NCBI RefSeq assembly: GCF_009730915.1
Contig: NW_024086838.1
Location: 1 to 64,000 of the forward strand
Length of the DNA stretch: 64,000 nucleotides
Reading direction: 5' to 3'
Source of the DNA: Dioscorea cayenensis subsp. rotundata
Lineage: Eukaryota > Streptophyta > Magnoliopsida > Dioscoreales > Dioscoreaceae
Shown here in pieces: positions 8,551 through 19,606 of the stretch (its first letter is position 1; each line of letters begins with the position of its first letter). Made by a program: the position numbers and the translations under genes. Under the pieces are notes generated by a model, which searched no databases, was not told where the DNA came from, and worked only from the letters and a program-made list of their open reading frames with translations.

Positions 8551-9970
8551 TGTTAAGTGCTTGTGTGATATGAATGTGAAGCATTCTTTTCTTATGTTGA
8601 GCATTACTTTTCTCAGGTTTTTATACTAATATGTCTGTTTTTATGTTACTTTCGTGCAGGTAGGATTGTGAGGCCGAGTATGAAGGAAAGAAGCCAATGT
8701 GGATCATAATGCACCGATTTTGAAGGAAATCTTGCTAAGGTTCAAACGCGAAGACATAGGTCGGGTGCGAGATGCTAGAGTGTGTGCCAACCTCCTCGTA
8801 TTTGAGTTACCACAACCATTTGGAGGGGCACAAGGGCAATCGCACTCAAGCATTCCGACTTATGCACATAGAACAAGATCTCCATCAACTTGTCCGTCAT
8901 TAAAAAAACAAAGCAATCCACGACGTGAACGTGTGCCCGTTTACGTTACCTCGATGAAATTATGGACTCGGGAAGTATGTTAGGCCAGGCACTGTAGCGA
9001 AACATTGAAGCAAAAGTACTGTAGCAGCACTGTTCACAGACGGCCGAGAAAATTAGAATTCAGAGAATTCATACGGGCGTGTGGAAATTATACACGGCCG
9101 TGTGGAAATTCCACATGGGCATGTGAAAAATCCACAGGCCCGTGTGGTCGCTCGATTCCAACCTTATTTAAAGTCGATTCAACCCCGATTTCAGCATTCA
9201 TTTCTCCATCTTTTCCCCAACTTGAGAGAGGTTTCAGCTAGGGTTTTGAGTGGTATTGGCTAGGGTTTTGGAGAGGTTCTACGGTTCCGACATCATCATT
9301 CCCTAGGAAGAAGGTTGGTAGGGGAGCTTCCGTCGAGGCGTATCCTATACCGGACAAGGGAATCTTTGGACGACGAGTAGAGGACTTTCCACAAGACCAT
9401 CGACATGACTATCGAGGGGGTTTTTCTATGGATTCATTGCTTTTATGTTCTATTTCTTTGATTGTACTTAGCTCCATGGAGAGCTAAACCCCTAGTGGGT
9501 ACTTGGGTATTTGTGAACCCTAGGATGTATTTGTTTCATTGAATCTCTTTATTATGCTTTCAATTAATTGATGTTTATTGTGAGTTCCAAAATTGAATGC
9601 TTGATTGTATGAACATTTCACCTAGAGTGACACTAGGGTTGAGAGTTCTTGTTGGTAACATTGTGAGTGAGTAACACACCATGAGCGTTAGACAAAGCTA
9701 GGTTGGAGAGGGTTGAGAGGGTGAGTCGAGAGGTACAGGAGCGTCCCCTTTCCCCTCCGACGTGATAGATTCTACCTCCGTTCCTCAAGTTCTTTGTGGC
9801 CATAATAGAGTGAATGGTTTAAGAGATGACCCTCCGCTGGGGCTTAGTTGCACGTGCAACGGAGTGAAGCGTTGAGGTGATCTTAGTATCTAGGGCTTAA
9901 TTGTGGTTAGGGACTTTCCACTTGGACCAAAGGGTTAGGTCTATAATTAGGAAAGAGATTTATCACTTGG
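8551..9970 (+). repeat. A1 3' LTR, truncated
   Basis: It starts TGTTAAGTGCTTGTG (consensus TGATAAG) and follows the 5' LTR closely up to ATCACTTGGA, losing the last ~400 bp. TATTTAAAG lies at 9165-9173 behind the palindromes. It contains a TTGTGAGTGAGTAACACACC stretch that is missing from the 5' LTR near 1271. Confidence 0.85.
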
Positions 9971-10214
9971 ATTGTTCTTGCACAGGCTCTTTCCCTTTTT
10001 TTCTAAGTGTACGTTCAAGCTGAGGATCTCCTGAAATCAATATTGAGGGATTCCCTCGGGTCATAACCTAGAGTTGCACCCAAAAAGAAAGAAAAGGAAA
10101 TCAAAACGATGATAGAATAAGAAGATATGAAATAGAATGTATGGTGAAATAGCTAAGAAAACAAAGTGCGAAGTATCTCTAAACGCCTACTCCCCGACAA
10201 CGGCCCCAAAAACT
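9971..10214 (-). pseudogene. gag: A2 gag start and leader, reversed
   Basis: The reverse complement matches the first ~35 codons of gag and the untranslated leader. A damaged tRNA-Asp PBS lies at 10192-10208 (CCCCGACAACGGCCCCA). It joins the A1 3' LTR head on at 9970 without a visible duplication, so it marks a rearrangement. Confidence 0.75.
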
Positions 10215-11939
10215 TTACAAGTTCCCCTTGCTTATATCCCGCAAGTGCACGGGTTTGTCAAAGTAATAATCCCAGATGAGAGGGTATTGAATCCACAGGG
10301 AGTAGCGAATAAAAACACTTAATCCGCTTCTTAGCTATGTGAAAAATCAGTAGTGATAAGTGTGACAATGATTCAATTCTCAAAAGTAAAAACAACAAGT
10401 AAGAGAGAATGAGTAAAGGAGGAGGTAAGGCAATCAATAAAGATGGGGTACTTGAATAATGCTCCGCCTAGGACAATTGTTTCAAGTGCAAGAACCCTCT
10501 ATTATGCTTCCTAATCAATGCAATGGTGAGTCCTGGAAATCCTTAAATACATAGTCCCAAATCTAAGGTCAACTATGCCTAACTCTATACATGTCCCGGA
10601 TGAGAGATTAGATAACCTCTCAACCTCGCACTCGAATAGAGTTGCAATGAGCTCTAGGGATTCGAAGTTATAAATCTCTTCCTAATTATAGACCTAACCC
10701 TTTGGTCCTCTTGGAAGGTCCCTAACCACAATTAAGCCCTAGATACTAAGATCACCTCAAACCTTCACTCTGTTGCACGTGCACCTAAGCCCTAGCGGAT
10801 GGTCATCCCATAGACAATTCACTATATTATGGCCACAAAGAACTTGAGGAACGGAGGTAGAATCTATCACAGCGGAGGGGAAAGGGGACGCTCATGTACC
10901 TCTCGACTCACCTTCTCAACCCTCTCCAACCTAGCTTTGTCTAACGCTCGTGGTGTGTCACTCACTCACAAGGTTACCAACAAGAACTCTTAACCTTAGT
11001 GTCACTCAAGGGGAAATGTTCATACAATCAAGCATTCAAGGTTGGAACTCACAACAAACATCAATTAATTGAAAGCATAATAAATAGATTCAATGAAACA
11101 AATACATCCTAGGGTTCACAAATACCCAAGTACCCACTAGGGGTTTAGCTCTCCATGGAGCTAAGTACAATCAAAGAAATAGAATGTAAAAGCAATGAAT
11201 CCATAGAGAAACCCCCTCGACAGTAATGTTGATGGTCTTGTGGAAAGTCCTCTACTCGTCGTCCAAGGATTCCCTTGTCCGGTATAGGATACACCTTGAC
11301 GGAAGCTCACCTACCAACCTTATTCCGAAGGAATGACGATATCAGAACCATAGAACCTCTCCAAAACCCTAGCTAATACCTCTCAAAACCCTCGCCGAAA
11401 CCCTCTCTCAAGTTGCGGAAAAGATGGAGAAAAGAATACTGAAATCGGGGCTAAAATCGGCTTTAAAAAAGGGCTGGAATCGGGCATCCACACGGTCCTG
11501 TGGATTTTTCAAATACTTCCTGAGTCCATACTTTCATTGAGGTAACGCAAATGGGCACACGTTCACATCGTGGATCGCTTTGCTTCTTTAATGACGGACA
11601 AGTTGGTGGAGATCTTGTTCTATGTGCATAAGTCAGAATGCTTGAGTGTGACTGCCCTTGTGCCCCTGCAAATGGTTGTGCTAACTATAATACGAGGAGG
11701 TTGGCACACACTCTAGCATCTCACACCCGACCTATGTTTTCGCGTTTGAACCTTAGCAAGATTTCCTCCAAAATCAGTGCATTATGATCCACATTGGTTT
11801 TTTTCTTCATACTCGGCCTCACAACCCTACCTGTACGAAAGTAACATAAAAACACACATATTAGTGTAAAACGCCGAGAAAAGTAATGCTCAACATCAGA
11901 AAAGAATGCTTCGCATTCATATCACACAAGCACTTATCA
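10215..11939 (-). repeat. A2 5' LTR, minus orientation
   Basis: The full LTR runs from TTACAAGTTCCCCTTGC (consensus TGACAAGGTCCCC) to CACTTATCA, 1725 bp. The palindrome module near the TATA box is shortened here, with only one pair left at about 11490-11510. It borders the single-copy island at 11940. Confidence 0.85.
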
Positions 11940-12288
11940 AATAGCAAGGTAGATATGTTTTTAATGTTTTAAAGCCAAAATGTTTCATGAATTACTTTTT
12001 ATAACAAAATAAAAATAGGAACACAAAAAATTATCCATTTTTCTTCAAATTACTTTTTTGTTTAACAACAAAGAAATATATAAAAAAGAGATAACAAGGT
12101 TATTTAATTTCATCATCATAATCAAACCAAACTCGAGGAAACATAAAATAAAACTTTTCCTACGTTTAATATATATTTTACTATTTCCCCTTCTAATTTC
12201 TTCTCAACCTCAGGCCAAGAAACCACACAACACCTCCCAAATCAAATGATTTCTTAGAAATTCAGTCACTCAAATTAAAATTCTTATT
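11940..12288. other. AT-rich single-copy DNA
   Basis: No LTR similarity and no ORF that I would support. It is the left flank of the host gene fragments. Confidence 0.5.
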
Positions 12289-12640
12289 GGTTGTGTCCAC
12301 CATAGAACAAAACTCCATTTAGATTTATAAACTTATCACTTATTATAATTTACACCATCTTCAATTCTTCCTTTAAAAAGCCCTTCTCCTTCTCATCATC
12401 CTCACCCTCATCTTTCTCTCAATATTTCTCTTTATATATATATATATATACATGGGTGCTGAGAATAATAGTGGAAATAATAATAATAATAATAATAATA
12501 TGAAAGAATGGATGGCAAAGGGAGAGGAGATAATAAGAATATCAGCTTTAATTGCATGTATTGGGGCAACATTAGTTATGGGATTGAATAAAGAGAGCAA
12601 GAGCATTGTAGTTGCTGTTGTGGAAATAATAATAATATGA
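12289..12640 (+). pseudogene. CASP-like gene 5' fragment, copy 1
   Basis: It contains TTTAAAAAG at 12372, a (TA)n tract at 12432-12450 and an ORF from ATG 12452. The protein starts with an Asn run from (AAT)n, then MAKGEEIIRISALIACIGATLVMGLNKES. A short basic/acidic head, one hydrophobic helix and a Gly-x-(N/D)K(E/Q) end resemble the first membrane segment of CASP-like (UPF0497) membrane proteins. About 62 residues are present where the family has about 160-200, so three membrane helices are missing. The fragment is joined at GTGGAAATAATAATAAT to copy 3. The family call is tentative. Confidence 0.4.
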
Positions 12641-12705
12641 AAGTATTTATGGCAAAGGGAGAGGAGATAATAAGAACATCAGCTTTAATTGCATGTATTG
12701 TTCTG
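12615..12705 (+). pseudogene. CASP-like 5' fragment, copy 3 (short)
   Basis: GGAAATAATAATAATATGAAAG followed by the GGCAAAGGGAGAGGAGATAA block repeats the start of copy 1 a third time. It stops after GCATGTATTGTTCTG and is fused to antisense LRR sequence. The junction with copy 1 lies in shared GTGG/AAT-repeat sequence, consistent with slippage or microhomology joining. Confidence 0.6.
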
Positions 12706-13712
12706 AAATTAATTATCTTTTGAAGATTGGTTAAGTTTCCAAGGCTTTGAGGGATGAGACCTATTATTTGATTAGAAGGTATTTCAAAATTTCTCAAGTT
12801 TACTAGATTCCCAATCTCATTAGAATGGAGCCATTTATGGTATTGTTATGTAGGTAAAAGTTTTGAAGCTTAGTCAGGTTTCCAATGTTTAATGGGATGG
12901 GAACGGTTATTTGGTTATTAGTTATTTCAAAATCTCTCAGTTACTAGATTCCCAATCTTATAAGGAATGGAACCATTTAAATTATTATTATGTAGGTAAC
13001 AAATTTGAAGCTTGGTCAGGTTTCCAATACTATATTGGATGGGACTAGTTATTTGGTTGTAAGATATTTGAAAATCAATCATGTTCACTAGATTCCCAAT
13101 CGCATAAGGAATAGAGCCAATGAGATTATTTCTCCCCAAGCATAAAAACTTGAGTTTGGTCAAGTTTCCAAGCACCGGAGGAATGGAACCAACTAAGAAA
13201 TTTTGGAAGATGGCTAAGGAATTCAGGTTCAAAAGCTTTTTAAAAGAAGGAGGTATTGAGCCACTTATCTGATTATGATGGAGCAACATGGTGTAGAGCA
13301 TTGTCAAAATACCAAGATCTGAAGGGATGGTTCCTGAGAGATTGTTGGCAGAGATATCAAGGATGGTGAGATTGGAAAGAGCTGAAATGGCAGCAGGGAT
13401 AGAGCCACTTATTTGATTCTCATTGAGCAACAAAGTTTTTAGACTTGACAGATTACCAAGCTCTAAAGGCATGATGGTTTGAGATTTTTGAAAGATAGAT
13501 CTAGGAAGGTAAGCTTGGAGAGAACTAAAATGGTTGTAGGGATAGATCCATGTAGATGGTGATTTTGACTGAGGTCGAGAACCCTGAGAGATGGCAGAGC
13601 TGAGAAGTTGAGAGTCTCCAGCTTCCACTCTAGTTCCAACTAGATCCTGGTAATGGTTGATCCGCAATCGCCAATATATCTGCAAGTGATTCCAGTCCAG
13701 TTTTGTGTCCAC
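12706..13712 (-). pseudogene. LRR receptor-like protein fragment
   Basis: The minus strand encodes about seven plant extracellular leucine-rich repeats (LxxLxxLxLxxNxIxGxIP), open from 13478 to 12927 and continuing with stops to about 12706. The 5' part (about 13710-13480) has the LRRNT signature in another frame (GITC, then FSALPSLRVLDLS), so a frameshift lies near 13480. The repeat pattern resembles the ectodomain of MIK2-type LRR receptor kinases. No signal peptide, membrane helix or kinase is present. It sits antisense between two CASP-like copies. Confidence 0.7.
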
Positions 13713-14030
13713 CAAAGATTAAAACTCCATTTACATCTATAAACCTATCACTTATTATAATTTACACCATCTTAAAATTCGTCCTTTAAAAAGCCTTTCT
13801 CCTCCTCATTATCCTCACCCTCATCTTTCTCTTAATATGTCTCTTTATATATATACACATGGGTGATGAGAATAATAGTGGAAAAAATAATAATGTGAAA
13901 GCATTGATGGCAAAGGGAGAGGAGATAATAAGAATATCAGTTTTAATTGCATGTATTGTGGTTACATTAGTTATGGGATTCAATAAAGAGAGCTAGAGCG
14001 TTGTAGCTGCTGTTGTAGCTAACACCTCCA
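13690..14030 (+). pseudogene. CASP-like gene 5' fragment, copy 2
   Basis: The segment from TTGTGTCCACC through the TATATATATA leader to the coding start repeats copy 1 about 1.4 kb upstream. The ORF runs from ATG 13859 to TAG 13994-13996, 45 codons, with the shared block AKGEEIIRIS and one hydrophobic helix. The stop follows NKES where copy 1 reads on. Copy 2 lacks the Asn run and has only a short TA tract. Confidence 0.45.
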
Positions 14031-14349
14031 TCTCTCATTGTTGTGGCTAACACCTCCTTTTGGATTCTTGTGTTTAACCTTGTGTTTGCATAACTTGATG
14101 TGTTTGATTTGCACAGTTGCTTAGGTAAAACTTGGTGTGTGGATTGCCATATTTGTAGTTGTCTTGTGTGATAGCAAAACTTGATGTGAATGAAACCATA
14201 GTTACCCTAGCAAAACATGGTGAATTTGAGAACCATAACATTGCTTTTGAGCACACAGATGAACCATAGAATATACCTGGTAGGTATTAGAGGTCAGTCG
14301 GCATACAATAGCTCATAGGAATCATCCCAGGGCATGGCTCTCTTGTTGT
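14031..14349. other. Single-copy flank before B LTR
   Basis: It has short repeats (GCTAACACCTCC twice near 14018-14055; AAAACTTGATGTG-like repeats at 14090-14190) and no supported gene. Confidence 0.45.
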
Positions 14350-16111
14350 TGATAAGTGGTTGTGTATAAGTATTACTAAGTATACTTTTTCTTACACTAA
14401 GCATCACTTTAATCAGATTTTATATCTCATTTGTGTGTATTTGTGCTCTCTTGTGCGTTTAGGGTTATGGAGACAAGTCTGGAAGAAAGAAAGCAAAGAT
14501 AGATCATTTACACAATTGTTTAGCAAATTCTTGTATCGAATAAGTGTCAAGGCATAAGTTGTGATAAAAAATATGTGGGTGTGTACTAACCTCCAAAATG
14601 TTCAAGTGAATACACAAATTAGAGAGACACAAAGGTAGTCCCACTTATATGTTTCGACTTGTGTAACATTGTTAAGAGCTTCGTCAATGTGTTTTAAGGA
14701 GAAGGTATGATATGATTTACTGCATCGATGTGTGCCCAACACGGAGCCCCAATGAAGAAATTGAAGTCGGGAGACTATAGAAAAAGTACTGCAGAAGTTT
14801 ACTGTAGTAAAATTATTGTAGCAGTTACTATTTATAGTGCGCAAGAAATGGAAACCTGGAAATCCACATGCCTATGTGGAATTTACATAGGGGCGTATGG
14901 ATGCCCAATTTCAGCCCTTTAAATACCGCTTGGAGAGTTTATTTTAGGGATCTTCTTCCTACCTTTTACCTATCTTTTGGGGAAAGCGCGGCTATGGTTT
15001 GGAGAGGTTTTTGCTGGGGTTTTCGAGTGGTTTTATGGCATTTGACATCAATTTTTTTTGGAGGAGAGTTATTAGGGGAGCTTCCAATGGCCTTAATTCA
15101 GCGGAGTGTGCCCAAGGCTTAATGAAGGAGTCTTTGGAGAAGCCGTGGCAGCTCCTCAAGACCATCAACATGGATCACAAGGGGGTTATCTCTATGGATT
15201 GCTTGCACTTATTTTTGATTTTATCTTTAACTATGTATTACTCCATGTTCAATTAAACCCCTAGTGGGTGTTTGGACTTGTAAACCCTAGGATGATTTTG
15301 TTTCATTGACTTTTATTTTGTTTCTTTAATTGATGTTTTAATTGAGTTTCAATCTTGCATGCTTATCATTATGATTTTCCCTTAGAGTGACACTAAGGTT
15401 GAGAATCTATGTAGGTAATCCTTGCAAGGGGTGTTAACTTCACTAGGGTTAGACTTAGGGAGGTTGAAGAGGGTTGAGAGAGTTAGTCGAGAGGTAGCGA
15501 AACATCACCTTTCCTTTTCGACATAATTTATCGTACCTCCATGTTCCAAGATTTCTTTGTGATCATGATAGAGTGAAGTGGTAAAAGAAAAACTCCATTG
15601 GGGCTTACTTGCATGAGCAATAGCCTGAAGTGTTGAGTAATCCTTAGTGCTGGGGCTTAATTGTGATTAGGGGTCTTTTGCCTGGACCAAAGGGTTAGAT
15701 CTAAATTAGGGAATAGGGTTTATCACTTGGAGTCCCTAGAACCTCAAGCAGTTCCACAGAGTATGACGTATTGAGATTACTCCTTTTCGCCGGGCATAGT
15801 GTAGAGTGCTAGTCGTGGTTGACCTTAGGTTTGGGATCATGTATCTTTGGATTTCCATGACTCATTAGACTTTAATTAGGAGGCATAATATTAGTCTTGC
15901 ACTTGAAATATTAGTCCTAGGGTGAGCATTGTCCGGCTACCCCATTTTACCATTGATCGTCCTATTCGATTACTCTTTCTGGTTCTGTTTTCTTTTCCAC
16001 TTTTCTATGAATTAATATCTTGAATCAATTCACAAATTGGTTTTCACTTTAGCAAAATAGTAGTACTTCTTGTTTCAGAAGAACTATTCCTTGTGGATTC
16101 GACTACCCACT
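14350..16111 (+). repeat. Family B LTR, copy 1, 3'-truncated
   Basis: It starts TGATAAGTGGTTGTGTATAAG and runs to GGATTCGACTACCCAC, about 70 bp short of the LTR end seen in copy 2 (53291). A TATA-like TTTAAATACC (14918-14927) follows a CATGCCTATGTGG...GGGGCGTATGG palindrome pair and CTGTAG repeats. It is nearly identical to 51515-53291. No coding region follows. Confidence 0.8.
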
Positions 16112-16399
16112 AGGGTTGAGAGTTGTCGTTAGTAACCTTGTGAGTGAGTGACACACCACGAGCATTAGACAAGTCTAGGTTGGAGAGGGTTGAGAGGGTG
16201 AGTCGAGAGGTACACGAGCGTCATCCCTTAGACCATTCACTCTATTATGGCCGACTCACCCTCTCAGCCCTAGTGGAGGGTCATCCCTTAGACCATTCAC
16301 TCTATTATGGCCGCAAAGAACTCGAGGAATGGAGGTAGAATCTATCATGCTAGAGGAGAAAGGGGACGCTCCTGTACCTCTCGACTCATCCTCTCAAGC
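16112..16399. repeat. Patchwork of A LTR scraps in both orientations
   Basis: 16112-16221 is a plus-strand A LTR piece. 16222-16252 and 16253-16392 are minus-strand A pieces. The block ATCCCTTAGACCATTCACTC occurs at 16222 and again at 16268. The left junction shares CACT with family B. Confidence 0.75.
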
Positions 16400-17014
16400 C
16401 CTAGATAATGTAGTAGTATTGTAGAAAAAATACTGTTCACGCGCCCGCGTGGAAATTCCTGCAGCCCACGCGGCCACGTGGAAAATCAACACGGGCGCAT
16501 GAGGGCACGTGACAGGCGTGGTTTTGGGCTTTAAATAGGCCGTTTGCCCTATTTTTGAGAGACTTTTGGCAAGGGTTTTCGCGAGCACTTTGATGGCAAG
16601 GCGGTTAGGGTTTCCAAGGCTTTAGCGATTTCTCCACCGGGACCTTGTAGGGGAATAGTACTGGTGGCTTGGAGGCAAGGGCCGGTTGTTCTTGGATTAC
16701 CTCGACTCATTAGACTCGGTTTAGAAGAATTTAGTGAATCATGAGCTTCATGTTAGATCCTAGGGGGAGCATTGTCTGGGTACCTCATCTTTATTGATTG
16801 AGATCTCCTTTACGTGTTTTCTTGCTCATTTGCTTGCTTATTAATTCTCCTGCAATTAGTTCATTTCATCACATCCATTGATTTCAACTAGATAACTAAG
16901 CAGTGGTTAATACTAATACTTATGTTCCTTGTGGATTTGACTACCCACTCACCGGGGTAATTATTACTTCGACACCCGTGCACTTGTGGTTTACACGCAT
17001 ATTCGGACGTGTCA
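16400..17014 (+). repeat. Element C 5' LTR, 5'-truncated
   Basis: It matches the C solo LTR (19607-21403) from the GTAGTATTGTAG repeats onward, with a large internal deletion. It ends ATTCGGACGTGTCA before the PBS. TTTAAATAGG lies near 16530 behind CACGCGGCCACGTGG and CACGGGCGCATG palindromes. Confidence 0.8.
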
Positions 17015-17020
17015 AGTTGT

Positions 17021-17037
17021 TGGCGCTATTGCCGGGG
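17021..17037 (+). other. Primer-binding site (element C)
   Basis: TGGCGCTATTGCCGGGG matches the tRNA-Asp complement with two C/G-to-T/A changes, 7 bp from the LTR end. Confidence 0.85.
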
Positions 17038-17164
17038 AACGGGATATTAGGAACACTAGGACTTGGTTACTTTAGTCATTCACATTTTCATTTACTATTT
17101 CCACTTCATACTTCTCTCTTTCACCATTCTTATTGTTTCATTTCATTGATTTCAGCTACAGGTT

Positions 17165-18537
17165 ATGACCTGAGGGAACCCTTCGACATTGGTTGAAGAG
17201 GATCCTTAAATTGAGCAAAGAATTCATCAAAGGGGAAAGGAACCTGTGCAGGAACAGAATTTTCCAGCCGAAATAGAGGTTGAAGAATCTAAAAATATGG
17301 CAGAACAAGAGGGGCAACCAAGAACACTCTTAGATTTTGCTAGGCTTACAATTCGTGGAACACAATCGAGCATTGGTAGGCCACCGATAGCAGCCCAGAA
17401 TTTTGAGTTAAAACCGGGCTTCATTCAAATGGTTCAACAGTCTGCACAATTTAATGGGTTAGAGGATGAAGACCCAAACAATCATATTGAAAATTTCCTT
17501 GAAGTTTGCGATATGTTGAAGATCAATGGGGTTTCGGATGATGCAATTCACTTGAGGGTTTTTCTATTCTCGTTAAAGGGAAGAGCCAAACAATGGATCC
17601 ATTCATTGCCAAGAGCTTCAATAACAACATGGAACGAAATGGCCAAGGCTTTCCTTGCAAGATATTTTCCTCCCGGGAAATTGGTAAAACTTCGTAATGA
17701 GATATCATCATTTGTTCAAATGGAGCTTGAATCTTTATTTGAGACTTGGGAATGATTCAAGGACCTCTTGCGGAAGTATCCACAACATGGGTTCCCCAAG
17801 TGGATGGTTATTCAATCATTTTACAATGGGTTGAACTCGAGTAACAAACAACTTCTTGATGCCGCCACAGGAGGAACATTGGGAAACAAGACCCCCGAAG
17901 AAGCCCGATAATTGATTGAGGAAATGGGTATGAATAGCTACCAATGGAATGCAAGAGAAAAGAAGAAAGTGGTCAGACTCCATGAGATTGACGCAGTTAC
18001 ATCCTTGGCAGACCAAGTAGAAGCATTGAGCAAGAAATTGGGCACTTTGACTTCATCAAAGGTAGCTGAAATCACAAGTTGTGATGGTTGTGGGGGCTCA
18101 CATATGCCGTCTGATTGTCCTATCTCGATTACAACTTCAGCCACAAGTGAACAAGTAGATTTTGTGGGCAATTCAGGAAGAGGACAAGGTAATCCGTATA
18201 GCAACACCTACAACCAAGGGTAGAGAAACTACCCAAATCTCTTGTGGGGAAATGAAGGGTAGCAAAAGACCACTGCTCCACCCGGATTTCAGCAAACACC
18301 TTCGATTCCGGAGAGAGTTTCAGAATTAGAAAGGGTTTTATCAAAGTTTAGTCAATCAACCGACACAAGGTTACAAAACATAAAGGCAACACTCCGCAAT
18401 CATACTACTTCTTTACAAAATTTGGAGAATCAAGTTGGACAAATAGCGAAGTCATTGGCAGAGAGACCTTTAGGGAGCCTAGCAAGTAACACGGAGACTA
18501 ACCCAAGGGAGCAAGTGAAGGTGATCACTTTGAGAAG
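17165..18537 (+). pseudogene. gag: Element C gag, broken
   Basis: Same domain order as A1: start context TTGATTTCAGCTACAGGTTATG, Retrotrans_gag core (FNGLEDEDPNNHIENFLEVC, KQWIHSLPRA, FPPGK) at about 17447-17755, and knuckle CDGCGGSHMPSDC at about 18080-18118. Codon 3 is TGA where A copies have CGA, so the first ATG now closes at once. Further stops are TGA at 17753, TAA at 17909, TAG at 18222 and TAG at 18260. Most can be read as C-to-T or G-to-A changes. It differs from A gag at many residues, so it is a sister family. Confidence 0.8.
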
Positions 18538-18911
18538 TGGTTGAGAGCTCTAAGAAGAGCTCACTGCTGAGAAAAAATCTGAAATTCTTCAAGCTAAAAC
18601 CCCCACTGGGAAGACTGCTGAATTTCCTCAAAAACCACCAAATGATAAGGTGCAAGATAATGAGAAGCGGCCAGCTGCGTCACTTCCTTCATATACTCCA
18701 AGGATCCCTTATCCGGCGCATTTGAAGAAAGACCAAGTTGATGTGCAAAACAGGAAATTTCTGGATCAATTGAAACAGTTACACATTAACATTCCCTTTG
18801 TAGAGGCGTTATCTCAAATGCCTTGTTATGCAAAGTTCTTGAAGGACCTTTTGACCAACAAGAGGAAAATGGAGGAAAGTGTGGCTGTGGTGTTAGAAGG
18901 GAATTATTCGG
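18538..18911 (+). pseudogene. pro: Element C protease, N-terminal part
   Basis: Linker and start of protease, with the conserved LHINIPFVEALSQMP and KFLKDLLTNKRKMEE. It is interrupted at 18911 by the A solo LTR and resumes at 22583. The target site TTCGG is duplicated on both sides. Confidence 0.8.
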
Positions 18912-19606
18912 TGACAAGGTCCCCTTGCATATATCCCGCAAGTGCACGGGTTTGTAGAAGTAATAATCTCGGATGAGCGGGTATCGAATCCACAGGGAGT
19001 AGGGAATAAAACACTTAATCCGCTTCTTATCTTTGTGAAAAATTAGTAGTGATAAGTGTTATAATGATTCAATTCTCAAAAGTAAAACAACAGGTAAGAG
19101 AGCACGAGTAAAGGAGGAGGTAAGGCAATCGATAAAGATGGGGTACTCGGATAATGCTCCGCCTAGGACAATTGTTTCAAGTGCAAGAACCCTCTTTTAT
19201 GCTTCCTAATGAATGCAATGGTAAGTCATGGAAATCCTTAAATACATAGTCCCAAATCTAAGTTCAACTATGTCTAACTCTATACATGTCCCGGAGAAGA
19301 GATTAGATAACCTACCAACCTCACACTCGAATAGAGTTGGAATGAGCTCTAGGGATTCCAAGTGATAAATCTCTTCCTAATTATAGACCTAACCCTTTGG
19401 TCTAGGTGGAAGGTCAATAACCACAATTAAGACCTAGATACTAAGATCACCTCAACACTTCACTCCATTGCACGCGCAACTAAGCCCAAGCGGAGGGTCA
19501 TCCCTTAGACCATTCACTCTAATATTGCCGCAAAGAACTTGAGGAACAGAGGCAGAATCTATCACGCCGGAGGGGAAAGGAGACGCTCCTATACCTCTCG
19601 ACTCAC

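Larger units (their letters stand above)
168..9970 (+). mobile_element. Element A1: non-autonomous Athila/Tat-type LTR retrotransposon
   Basis: In order it has a 5' LTR (168-1967), a tRNA-Asp PBS, gag-pro, a stem-loop, a palindrome array, an intron-like segment, ORF2, a 3' region and a 3' LTR (8551-9970). No reverse transcriptase, RNase H or integrase is recognisable between protease and ORF2 or elsewhere. The 3' LTR is cut off at about 9970 where it meets reversed gag leader of A2, so no target-site duplication can be read. About 75 bp with the polypurine tract just before the 3' LTR is missing compared with A3. All coding parts carry stops or frameshifts. Confidence 0.85.

Noticed and set aside
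12452..12640. Functional small host protein gene
   Set aside because: Only the first membrane segment of a CASP-like protein is present, it runs into a repeat of its own start, and the second copy stops at codon 46.
17938..18207. Antisense ORFs over gag and protease (also 4107-4367, 3651-3986, 46311-46646)
   Set aside because: Shadows of the sense coding frame; their conservation follows from gag-pro.
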